Shown here one piece after another: positions 1 to 13,000 of a stretch of DNA of 64,000 nt. Source of the DNA: Ancylostoma caninum (Eukaryota; Nematoda; Chromadorea; Rhabditida; Ancylostomatidae); NCBI GenBank assembly GCA_037903475.1, contig JBAJFG010000362.1, positions 372,001 to 436,000 of the forward strand, given 5' to 3'. The translations under genes and the position numbers were made by a program. A model generated the notes under the pieces. That model saw only the letters and a program-made list of their open reading frames with translations, did no database searches and had not been told where the DNA came from. Numbering within the stretch: position 1 is the first letter of the stretch; each line of letters opens with the position of its first letter.

Positions 1-195
1 GCGATTGGAGTGCGTTCGCTAGTTGCTACAATCAAGAAAAAAAGAAAAATAAAGGAAAAATAGAAAATAAAAAAGAGCATAAGAAGCGTAAAAAAAGTTT
101 TCCTTCTGAGATATAAAAATAAAAAAATATAAAAATAAGAAATATAAAAATAAAAAAAGGAATTAGTTCTTTCTCCATATAGCAGGAAAACTTAC

Positions 196-441
196 TTCTC
201 TGGTTTATCAAGAGACTCATCCTCGCTTGAAAACAATTCGCCTCCAATGGCTGAATCAAACAATGAACGATGTCCCTGGCTGAAGATTTGGAGTGCTGAG
301 AATTCAATACTCTTTGGTAGAAATCTGCTGCCTGACCTATGCTTCGACTGAGTACTTCGCGAAAACCCGCTGTCCGTCATTTCGTTTGATTCCACTTTCA
401 AACGTGAAGTTGACGGCGTCTCTTGAGTGAGATCCCAAAGC
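196..441 (-). CDS. Gene 1 exon 11, Ser-rich, acidic end
   Basis: Eighty-one codons from LWDLTQETPSTSRLKVESNE to LFSSEDESLDKPE, ending phase 2 at a strong gtaagtttt donor. The frame meets TAA inside the donor, so splicing is required to continue. Two acceptors exist before the window edge. One (gattgtag, exon from 25) would add two codons and stop. The other (caactag, exon from 18) stays open to base 1. Confidence 0.66.
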
Positions 442-940
442 CTAAAGAAAGTTCTACATACTGTAGCAGAAGCGCACACTTCAAAATTGCGTTTCCATCA
501 AAATGTACCCCTGCGGATCCATTGCCTTAGATAAGCGCTTTCTTAGCTCTCGCAAGTTCGATCTAGAGCTCATGACAGAACCTCCACAGGAGCCTGCCTC
601 AGAACCTAACTCGCTTCTGAAAAGAAATGGTCATAATTTCCGACATGAACTGTGTAACTTCTCCTTACCCAGCCAAGATAACGCTTCGATACATGTACTT
701 GCTGTCGCTCATACACTTCATCCGCATTAAATCATCATGGTTGGTATCGTCGCTTTCGACGACATCATCGTACGGCAGATCAGTTTGATCTACAGCTGAT
801 GATATTGATAAGACCTAGAGAGATTGAGTCAGGTTCTTTTGTGAAGAAAATCGAGTTCGTTCATCATTGAGCAAGACACAAGTGTTTTTTGCAACTAAGG
901 TCTTCTCAGCTAGAGATGAGAGATTTACTAATAATAATAG

Positions 941-986
<46 letters not shown>

Positions 987-1031
987 TAATAATAATAATA
1001 ATAGTAATAATAATAATAATAACAATAATAG

Positions 1032-1094
<63 letters not shown>

Positions 1095-4000
1095 GATAAT
1101 GGATAATAATAAATAATAATAATAATAAAATATACTCTTCACCCGGTCACAGATATGACGCGGATGATAAGACCATGTAAATGGTCGAGAAGAAAAAAAA
1201 AAGTCAAAGAAAGGTTCCACAGAAGAAAAGAGTTTGACAGCAAACTATTAGGTTGTTACATAAGTTTCCGCTGTTTTGAAATTTTTGACAAAAAAGTTTT
1301 ATAAAATATCAAGCAAAAGTAAGTGACAATCGAGATATGCACAACAACAGTCGCTGGACTTTTGCCATTTTCACAGCAAGAACTCGACTCCGCTGGTCCA
1401 GAAATCTATGGACTACGAGGCGAAGAATTGAGTCGGGCAGTGCTGGAGGTCACTGACTTTGGCAAATCGGTTCTCGCATAGTAGACATTCTGATGATCTG
1501 ATAACCGGCGCTCTGTTAGAGCCAGATTTGTGCTACATAATGCTCAATTAAAAATTCGGCTGCGTGCTCTTCACCTTCTCAGAGAGTTCGACTAACGAAA
1601 TTAAGGTGGCCGACACAGTGTGGCAAAATGGTGTGATTTCCACTGAACGCTTGAAACTTTTCATAAAATACTACCGATTACTGTTCTCAAATGGTTGATG
1701 TTCCCAGTCACAGTGGAAAAAAATCCGTTTCAATTCGCTTCAACTCCAGGGAGAAAAACGGCATAATCAAAATTTTGGGTTACCAAGTTTCTTGTCTCTG
1801 CTTGAGACTACTCGACGATAAAATGTAGAGAGAAAGTATCAGGAGAATAGGAATGGCCTCAAGATTACTCAACCCAAATTTGGTTAGAATCATGCAACGA
1901 TATGGTTCACTTCTTATCCGTACAAGTGCTGTTACCAAATTTGCATTCTTGAAGGATTCACTCCGAAATTAATTGCATTTTCAAAACAAGACGGAGAAAT
2001 ATGATTGACAATGCAGAATGTTCGCGAGATCATGCGTATTAAAATGGTATCTAGATATGCGCGAAATCTAATCGGTATTCACTTATTAGGAACCTTTAAA
2101 AGTGCCTATGCGAAAACAGCGGAAACTTATGTAACAACCTAATAAATCAGGTGTCAGCAAAAATGAATCATTTTTCTGAATGATTCAAAAATGAACCATT
2201 GATCCAACCTTACGGATAAAATTTGAACTTGGAAAAAGAAGTACAATAAAATAAAATAAATAAAGAAATAAATAAAGAGCAAATAAATAGATGAAGAACA
2301 AACGAATAAATAAATAAATAAATGAATTAATTAATTAATTAATTAATTAAATAAAGGATCGAACATAAAAGAAAATATTTCTAAATCCAACAAGAAAACT
2401 GGAACAATTTGTACTCACATCGTCGAAGACGGAGCAGAAATCTCCAACAGATGCCGATTGTACCATTTTTGACGGAGAAAGAGGAGCCCTTGAAATGATA
2501 GACGGTCCTGGCTGAGGCTCTGGAAAAGCTAAAACATCATCCACAACGGGAAAATGCCATTAAATTCTCCTATAATAATCGTTAGTCACGCTGGAGCATA
2601 GCATTGCAACTACATTAGGAACAAAAAATGCGATGAAGAATACACTTCCAAAGCATCAGGAAAAGAAAACAAACGATAAGCAGCAACTTCTTTTTGCTTC
2701 ATTCAGTCAATTCTAAACCTAACCCGCAAGAAATTTACACAATTTGTGGCATGCACAGAGGGAGAACGTCTGAGTTTAACGAGAGGATTGACCGTCCAGT
2801 GGTTTACAGATGAAACTCAGTGTTCCTCCTTTCCTGTCATATCCTTCACATTTTATCACTTGAATCAACGCATCATCACAATAAATGTGTAGATGAAATG
2901 GCAAAAATGCCAACAAGTGCTTTCTGGTGCACTCCAGAGGCATACAGTACTAGCAAAAAAGAAATCACCTTCCGAAATTTTGTTCATAAGTTCCTTCCAG
3001 GTGAAGTATGAAATATGTATTATAGTTTCGGCGAACTATGCAGATACTCACTTCGCGCCAAGCTACTATGACCCTCTCCGCGTTCGCAAATTTTCATAAG
3101 AATTTTTTTTTTACTTCAAAAGGTCAAAATCCATGATTTAGCACTACTCACATTCAGCTGCTGTGTGACTTCCAGTGATGGAATTTCCACAAAATCGAAC
3201 TTTTCCTAGGAAGTGCAAAATGCTCACATCCTCTCATGAGTGACCGTTGCTCTTCACTTTGAGTCCTCCTTACTCATCATATTCAGGAAGTTTAGATGTC
3301 AGCGTCTACACAGACATTTTGGCGGCCATGTCTGTTCACGAAGAGCATCGATGAACTTTTGAACCCTTCTCTCTCCACCAAAATGAAAATGTAAATTTTG
3401 AAACCCGTGAAGTGACCACTGGTGACCATGTGTCGGCTATGCTCAAACTGCCTAAGGAGATCAATTTCAAGGTGGTATGAACTGCGCTCCGGAGATGTCA
3501 GGAATACGTGCTAACTCAATGAAGTTAAATCGAATAAAGATCTGGTACCTAGGAAGAGTTCGATTCAAATGAAGATTCCACCGCTGGAAGTCGTATAGAG
3601 TAGTTAAATCTGAGCACTACGAAGTCAACCTTTTTGAGTGGAAATTTTTTTATCATAAAAATTTGTGAGAATATCAGTAGCTCTGTGCATCAGTAGTTGC
3701 ATTAGTTAGCAAAATTAGTAATTTCAAGCTTCACCAAGAAAGAAGTCTTCCTCGCCAGTACTGTACTATGCAACGGTGGGCCAAAAAAGTGTAGGGAGTA
3801 ACTATCGAGTGTCAAGAGTTAACAAAATATTAACATTAATAACATATAAACCTTAAATTACCTCCGGTGGCGAACTCGTCTTCCCAACAATCTTGTTGGC
3901 CTTCCCATACAATCCTCAAGGATGCAGACCGATCCGACATGGACGACGAAAAGGCCCGCGACTTGCCTGATTGGTCTGGGTTCAAAAATTTTAATTCTTT

Positions 4001-7000
4001 CACATTCGAAATAAACTGTGGCATGAGTAGCCAAGTGTGGCAACTACAAAGAACGAGAACAACACAAATTAGCTCTTACATAAGAGAAAATGACAAATTA
4101 TGAGAAAAACACACCTGATGTGCTTGGCCGCCTCAGCACACCTTCTCGGCCAGATTTTGCTTGTCGAATCGCGAAGAGGCCGCGCGATTTACGTGGGTAT
4201 CGCGACAGACGAATCACCGACATCTGCAAAAATTACTGTATTACGGTGGCGGACGCAGCCCCCCCCCCGAGAACGGGTCGGCAAATTTTCGAAATTACTT
4301 TACAGTACATATAAAAGTCTTGTATTAGTTTATTTTTACTTGTTTACCTTTAATATCATTTCTAATATAATTTTTATTAATTATTTATTATTATAATTAA
4401 CATTTTTGTTAATTTTATTTTCCGTCCGGGTCCCCAAAACGGCGGAGACCCCACTTTTCTTCCCACGCCCCCCCCCCTCCCGCCCACTTTCTGCGTCCGC
4501 CACTGGTGTCTTATAATATTAACTTTTTCCATCACCATGTTACAACTATAGCGATTTCATGGGGCCTATATTTCCTGCCTATGGAGTTTTACAAGCTGTC
4601 ACCGAAGCTGAAAACACCTAAAGGCTCTCGTTTCCAAAAAACCTCTTCAATGATCCCGTTAAAGGAGATGCCTATTCAAATATTCCCATCCCCGAAAGAT
4701 TTCAGTTTTTGTCTCCTAACTTCTAATTAATTTTTTTCTTTTAATTAACCTCCACACATTTCCACCAGCGGGTCGGAAATGTGTGAAGGTTAATCGCGAA
4801 ATCCCGGAAATAAGCTAATTGAGGCGGCAGAGACTGAAACGCATTGTGAGAGTGGAGTGAGAAAAATATCGTGCTTCTCAAAGTAGGCAAAATTCCTGGG
4901 GAGAAGTAGTAAATTACTCCAACCAGGATGAATGTATTGTACATTACTACAAGAAATAAAATTACAGCTATGTATATCCGATTTATTCGTATCATTCTAG
5001 TGTTTGTTGAATCCTAGAAATACTTTCTTATCATCATCAATGGTATGAACATTGCATCATCCCCTTTCAAAACGCATTCTTCTTGGACAAACATGTACTC
5101 CCTGGCTACATAGTGCTTCACGATTAGTCAGAGGAACGTGAACGTATCATTGTCCTAGTTTTAAAGGTTTTTCCCACTAGGAAACCACTAGCAATTCCGT
5201 CCAATCTTTTTCTAATATAAATTTTTTCCTCGTCGTCTGTCGATCGTGTCCTTCACGATTACACGTGTTCTCGACTAAAAGCGTGATGTGCAAGTGTGAT
5301 CCAAATCATGAAAGAAAGGGAGCACATTTACGCACAATCTCGGAGACGATTTATTACGTAACAGCGACATTCTAGACGGATATGATTAGCTACCAAAATC
5401 AGCTTTAGGTAGGGCACTGAGGAGGGATTTGGCTGCTAGCTCATCTGTCGACATGCCATCCTGGAATTTTGATGATGAATGGTGAAAAGTTTGGGACCAA
5501 ACATCCTTGCAAACAGAAAAGAAGGGAATCCGACAAAGCAGTGCAAATGTAAAGGTCCTCGATCCAGTAGGAATATTATTTGTTTAATTATTCATTTCTT
5601 TAAATGCCTAATTGCTCGTTTACCTATCGAACAGTCTTGTGGAAAAAATATAGGGGATAAGTTTATTGCTAAAGAAATGAGGGACTTCTTTCAAATGGGG
5701 CGGACTGTGCCCAAGCAAAGTTATACTTTCTTTTTAAATAAAAAAGGGGTGTCTTTGTGTTAACCCAATGTATCTAAAATCGCGTCACAATTATATTCGA
5801 TTGGTGAACCAATTAATTTGCTTTGCTCTTTTCTGTTTAAATTCACCAATAACATATATGTACTGGCGGCCACAAGACTACTTCCCAGATTTAGCACGCC
5901 GCCAATTAAATTGTAGGGAATTTAAGACCATTACCTATTTTATGAGCACGTCGCTAGCACTCTTTGCTCAGAACTCGAGAAACGTGAAGCGAAGGAATCG
6001 GAAACATTCATTTTTGAGTCTTCATATTCGGCGATTTTTTTTCTTGCATAGCTAGAGCTTCTGGAAGTGAGGGGTAGTGGTAGGAAAACGGCAAAATTCT
6101 GAAGAATCACAAGGGTAGTGAAACGATTGCAAACAAAATTATAGAAATTTGAGACAAAGTCTAGAAAGGGAATTTTGGTCGATTTTGGCAGCATAGAACC
6201 TGTAGCCATCTTCTTCGACTTTTTTGGATAACGCTTAGTGTATTGCTTTGAAATAGCACCACTGAATGAGGTATGCTTTAGAAGAACTAAAGAAAAAGCA
6301 AAGAAAATGCTCCAAAAAGTACATGACGGCGATTCTCTAAAATGGAAGGAGTTAAACCAGAATTCAACAGTGGAATAATTAGCGACCTCTAGACTAGATA
6401 GAAAGATGTTTTGAACCAAGCTGCACGTACTCCCACTGGAAAATCACGTGAAAAGCGGAAAACTGAAGATGAGATGTCGGCGAATTTTTTGGGAATTTCT
6501 TGCATCCTGGTTGAAATGGATATAGCTTATACCCATATCAAAAAAAAAGAGCAGGACTTGCTCCACAAGTATATTATTATGTCTAGTACATAGTTATACT
6601 ACATCTGACGACAAGTGTAAACCTTCGAAAATAAAATGGACAAAGCTTTTGCACCAACCTAATTTTGAAGAAATTTATGTTTCTCCCCTTCATTACTTCA
6701 TTGAATCAAGAGGAAATTTGCTTCTACTCTTGATATACTATGTTGGTGCAAAAAAAAAGGCTCGGATCTACATTGTTTCTTTCTCCGACAACTTTGAAGA
6801 ACGGTAACATTGGCGGACGATATAACCCTTTCATTAGCAGTGAAATCATTCAGTCAATGATGGGAAGCTTATAAGCTTCCAATGTTTGCTTGAATAAATA
6901 AAATAGAATTTTTGTGCAAACTTGACTCCGTCTTGTCCTTGGCTCCAGCCAGTGCGTAAAGTACAACAGTGGCAGTCAGAGGAAAATGATGAGCAGAATG

Positions 7001-10000
7001 TGTCTGATCTACAACGTCTCTTCTCCTTCATTCATAGTTAGATACGAAGACCTTGTACAAAATTTGAAAAAACCGGTGCAGCCGGAGTTTTGAATTTTTA
7101 ATCCAGTTTCGAATGAGGCTCTGCTCACGGTGATTGACTGGAAGGAAGTCCAAACAGTGCCTTAACACATATCGAAACTTTGTTTCGGCCGCTCATCCTA
7201 CGGCTCAGACATGTGAGAAATTGTGCCGAATGTAACCGCTAGTAAATAGTGTTAAGAGATCCACAGGGGACAGTAATGATTTCATGCAACAGCCACCGGG
7301 CGCAACGGCTGGATTTAATCACCACAAGAGCGACCCCCACGTAAAATTAAGGAAACTTGAATAAAAGTTCGTTTTTTTTTGTTCTAGATGAGCATTTGTT
7401 GTAGCAGGCTTTTCTTCCACTGGTACAGCCCAAATCTTCCTGAGAGCAGAAGCGGTAATGAGTTAAACGATTTGCTAAAAAAAGAACACATCCGAGTCAC
7501 CTGTTTTAACCGCTATTTCGTTTTCTACTCAAATGTTCCTAAAATGGAATGTATTTAACCATGGATCCCTTCCTGCCTAACATGAAAATTTTATTTTTCA
7601 AGGCTATACAGCCCAAAAACCCCCTATCAAGTCCTTTTCTGCCGCGGTCAAGTTCGGCACGTTGTCCGATTGACACGCTGTGATGGAAGGTGACAGATGT
7701 GTACCGTAAAACGCCGCATAGGCGCTGTCACAACGACATAATTATCCCTCCGACAAAGCGCACAGTACAGTTAACAATGGACATACGAGACGAGGTTATG
7801 AAGGCTGCCACCAAACAGCACCGCCACAGGCGCATTCGTCATGTGCAACCACAAATACTCCCATCTTGATAGATTGTCCCCTCAGAGTAATCCATAAGAA
7901 CCGTTTTAAGGTTGCATTATGTTTCATAAGGAGCCAACTTCCAAATACAAGGATAATGGTGAACCAATTTCTACTGGAGTCAAATCCTAGTAACTTGATC
8001 TGTTACTGAATGTATCACTGTCGAGAAGAAAGGAAAAAAAGAAAAAAATGAACGAAAAATGCTACCTCACTCGGAGTCCTACTGCCAGTGTAACGACTGT
8101 GCACATCGTCGAACATATCATCCCTTTCATCATCTTCGTCATCCGAACATGGTAACTAAAATCTCTCAAGTGCTGGATTTAACAAACAATTACTTCTTCA
8201 AATTAATAGGATATAGGGTAAATTGCAAGTGGAGCTGTGATTAAAAAAAAGATAAAGATGGAAAACCATTAAGAAGAAACAAACAACACTGGCACGTCAA
8301 CACTGGTCTGGCACGACTGAGATCGAGATAGCCCACAACATGCATGTACGTATGTTCCCATATCCACCAACATTCACGTACTCCCCACAGTAACATGCTG
8401 TATTCTTAACTATTGCATGGCTGGCAAAGCTACTATACGTATACATGGACGAAAAATAGGAAAACCGGTAAGCCTAACAAGTAGATTACATTACGCAAAA
8501 ATGATAATCACTTTCGTGTTCAGCGAATTGGATCACCCCAGTAAACAAATACAGGCCCGTTGACCCTGAACTGGAACTGGAAAACCAACAGATCCACGAC
8601 ATCTTATGAAGTAGTTTTCATGGTTATACCCCCAGAATGACGGGCAACTGCAGCACCACGCGCAGCAATAAACGTAAAAGATTGATAAAATCAATAAATC
8701 GACATATTTGTACAAAACTGTAGTCAAAACCGAGTTGAGCATACTGCAGAATCCCAGCACACATGTCATTTTGATCCCCAACCAAAACTGCACGGGTGAG
8801 GAACCAGTAATTATCGACAATGCTCTGAGAAACCATATTCGTAACCAGCACATTGAAGATAGCACGCACGCAGGTTTGAAGATCAATGTATCGATATTTT
8901 TGTATAGAGCGTTGGTTATAATCGTGCTCAGCCTAACGAAATACCTTAATAGAAACGTCATTACGGTAAAAGTGAAGTGATGTGAAGCTAAGTGAAAAAA
9001 GTGGAACTGAGCACACAGAAAAGAAATCAGTAATGATCGATAATTTCCTGCGCAATGATTGCCATATTCGTAATCGGCATACTGATGAACGACTGCAGAT
9101 CAGTATGCACGAAGTTTGGAGCAGAAGATATGAAAAGACAATAAAATCGATGAATCGAGATTTTTTGAATTCATATTTTGCGCAAGACGCCTGCCATAAT
9201 TGAATTAGTGTGCTACAGTACCTCATTAGACGCGTCATTTATTACTCCGTGAGCAAATTGGAAGAAACGCACAAAAAATCGACGCGCATTCAACTGGGAA
9301 TGATTTTCGAAGAAGAGAACGAGGAATATCCATGGATTTTTTCCAGCCCAAGATTGGCTCCGTTTCTTCCACTCGAACATGATTTTTGATAATTAGACTT
9401 CACTTCAGAGGAAACACACAGCGATTTACTCGCGCATGTAAAAGCAAAATCGCCGCTATCATGTCGCATACATTTTTCAAATTTCCTCGACAGGTTGTCG
9501 AATAGCGCATAGGTTTCATCTTGAACTGCTGACAGATAAGAATTGTTGAGAATGATAGATGATCTGTGTTGACGGACAAAAAATGAACAAAAGATTTCGG
9601 GAGAACTAAGAAAAAGACTATAAATTCTATCCTCAATAGAGCAGTACGTGCACATCGCAACTTTGATTGCGGTGGATTATTGTAGATCAGCGCGGTCACC
9701 ACTCAGCTTCTCGAAAACTTCGCTCGCCGGATTTCTACATATTTAGTTGAGTGTTTTTCAGTACAATACCTTATCATACGTTTTGCAGTTTGTGCAGCTG
9801 TGCAGGACCGATATCGAGTTACATGATCCTGAGTCTCCCATTTCCTTCATGCATTTCTCGACTTCTTAGCTGAGCGTGGAAACGTTGATCTACACCAATC
9901 GAAGCGCGAAGCTCACTCGCCGCTCTTTGCTCACCTCTATCGATTGATTTTGCAAAGCCCGATCGAATGAAATTATAGAGCATACAAACTCAGACATTCC

Positions 10001-13000
10001 ACGGATTGGAGCCGAACCGACTCCGCCCACTCTTGTCAATAGCAACGCAATAGCAACGGCCGTTGCCGCAGCAACGGTGGGTGCTATTGCGTTGCTGCTA
10101 GCAACCGACGGTTGCTATTGAGCTGCTATTCGGGCCACATATGGCGGCCATGTTCACCGACGGTTGCTATTGAGTTGCTATTCGGGCAACATATGGCCGC
10201 CATATGTGGCCCGAATAGCAACTCAATAGCAACCGTCGGTTGCTAGCAAGTCTTTCTCATTCTCCACTCGTCACTGCTAGCAAGTCTCATTCTCAAGTCG
10301 TCTCTCGCCGAGTGCGGTCGATATCCTTTTTCTCTGATCACCTTGTTTTTGTCTGATGTCTGATTAGGTGAAACTGCATAGAGTGACTTCTGGTGAGGGT
10401 GTATCCTCTCAGGTCCCCTCAAGCGCTTCTCTCTTGAAAACTTAGCATTACATCATCAACGAGATGTTTATAGCCTAGAAAATATTGAACTTCTCTAAAA
10501 TGGCAGCTGATGAAGTGTGCAACAAAAGTATGGTCTGTTAGTTCACAGAGGGCGTCTGATCCGACTTTGTCTGCAATTACGACTTTGCCCGCAGAAAGCG
10601 TTTGGAAGTATATTTTAGCGGATGGCAGTATGGAAAAATCAGAATGGAAGGGATAACATCATATGCACTTCCAAAAGTGCAAAAATTAGACCAGTTAGCC
10701 AAAAAGTGACAAAGTCGTAACTGCGACCAAAGTCGGTCTCACACCCTCTGTGAGCTAATAAATTACTGTAGTGCAGTAGTGCGAGTTGCATGAGAATGAA
10801 AAATTGCGGTCGACAACGCAGTAATGAGTGCAAGTAAGAGAGGTGCCGCACGTAAATTAAAAGGGTGGTGACTTTACGCGTTGGCCGGTCCTGCGGCGAG
10901 TGAGCGGAGTTGGACGAGTTTTCCCCGCACCCTTTACTTCATTGTAGGTTTAACGGCGAGTCTTATTCACCTGGCCCTGTAGATAACATAAAAGGGCTAG
11001 TTCTGCCCCAAATTTTGAGAATTCGCCTAACTTCGCCTAACTTCACAAAGAGTCAGGGAGGGGTTATTTGGGCACTATTCCACTTATTCTGCCCGGAAAT
11101 CTTAAGACCAAAAAATTCTCTGAAACTTTGTCTTAGGGGGGGATATTTGGCATGCCGGCCACGAATATCACATTCATTTCGTGCCGTAACCCTATTTGGT
11201 TAGGGTTAGGTAAGGTTAGGGTAAGTAAAGTATCTCGCTGAATTACCTGAATTTTTGTCTAGAGGGGTTATTTGATTTGCTGATCACGAATATCACATTG
11301 ACTTTGCTAGTTGAAAGCAATTTGAGGCTTTCCTATGGACTGTGCCTGCCCAAACCCTGCCGCAATTCTACTCAAATGGTGTTGCGGCACTAAGTATGAT
11401 ATTCGTGATCAGCATATCAAATAACCCCTCTAGACAAAAATTCAGATAATTCTGCGAGATACTTTACTTACCCTAACCTTACCTAACCCTAACCAAATAG
11501 GGCTACGGCACGAAATGAGTGTGATATTCGTGGCCGGCATGCCAAATACCTCCCCCCCCCCTAAGACAAAGTTTCAGAGGATTTTTTTGGTCTTAAGATT
11601 TTCGGGCAGAATAATGGAATAGTGCCGTTATTTGAAGTGCTGTACACGAATATCGTATCCGTTTTGCACCGCACCCCCATTTCTGCAAGGTCACGGTGGG
11701 TGTACTGCAAGACATCGAAAGAAAATACCGATTTCGGGCAGAAAGGAGGCGGCATGCAAAATGATGTTGATATACGTTATTAGCGTCGATATAAACTGCT
11801 GTACGCAAAATTCGAGAGGAATCTATGAGATTCCTAGTCTACATTGTGCCCACAGTAAACATACGAAAATGGGGATACGGTACAAAACAGATGCGATGTT
11901 CGTGTTCAGCACCGCTTTCAAATAACCACTTCACACAAAGTTTGACCAAAAACAAATTTCTCAGAAATTTGGGATATACAGGCGATTCACCTCGCACTCG
12001 GTATCGCACCGCTTGAACGCATGCGTTCCACGTACTTTTCACATCATTTCCGGGGTCATTTTAACATGTCGGATAGCTATAAAGCACAGCGAACAACAAG
12101 CCAGAACGTGGGCGACTTGTCAAAAGGGCCTCTCACTCTCCACATAGGATTTCACCGTACCGAGTCGTTTCAGTGCCGTAGATCCACCGTATCCTCCTCC
12201 CGCACCGCCTGAGATCATACGTGGCGTCCTGCCGGCGATTGATATTTAGCCGGTTGGAACGCTGCCAGCAGGACGCCACATGTGATCTCAGGCTGTGCGG
12301 TTGGGGCATGCGGTGGATCTACAGCTCTGTAACTACCCGAATAGTGCCCCTTTCCGCAGATTCTGAGGTCCCCCTTCCTCATTCGTGGTTCCGTCGCTGA
12401 CACTGCATTGCAACAGCTGGTCGTTCACTATCACCTATTCTAAACAGGATCACTAATTAAGTTCTCCAATACATGGATTGGGTGAAATTCAGAAAGGCCT
12501 TCAAAACTTTCCGCATAACTACACATTCCATGCTTCTGGGATCTAGCTGTGGGGCTTAGAGGCGGATACTGATCGAATGCTGTGGAATCGCTGCAGCCGG
12601 CGCAAAAAGAGCATGCTCCTTCAGACATCTGGGGGTAAGCCTGCTTAAGCATACGATTACCCAATCCGTGGTAGAAACATGACTATTTTTGTCTCATTTG
12701 AGGATAGTGCCGTCAGAATTACTCCTCTTTAGAGTGAACAAGGAGCGAAATAGGCTCGAAAGCAGGGCAGTAACCACTGTATCAACGCTGTTAACCCTTA
12801 TTTACGGTCATGGAAGCTCGAAAATCTGATAATTCTGAATAGCGGACGTGTTAAAACCCGACAGTGGTATCCCATGCTACTCGAATAACGAACGTGTTAC
12901 TACAAGTCAGCAACTGAATAGCAACCGAATAGCAACTGAATAGCAACTGAATAGCAACCGAATAGCAACCGAACAGCAACCGAATAGCAACCAAATGGCA

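Noticed and set aside
503..730. Plus-strand ATG frame of 75 residues
   Set aside because: It is antisense to gene 1 exons 9 and 10, which have splice sites and phase agreement.
906..1220. Minus-strand frame rich in Tyr and Leu
   Set aside because: It is the translation of a taa trinucleotide microsatellite.
5940..6419. 159-residue minus-strand frame as a single exon
   Set aside because: Only the last part after the ctcacttccag acceptor looks coding, and its phase does not join gene 1. The rest is Phe-rich noise.
8708..9238. Overlapping frames on both strands near 9 kb
   Set aside because: They follow a decayed copy of the interspersed module and have no consistent coding pattern.
11198..11497. 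Interstitial telomere or chromosome fusion point
   Set aside because: The tract is about 30 bases, irregular, has the wrong unit for nematodes and lies in the arms of a palindrome.
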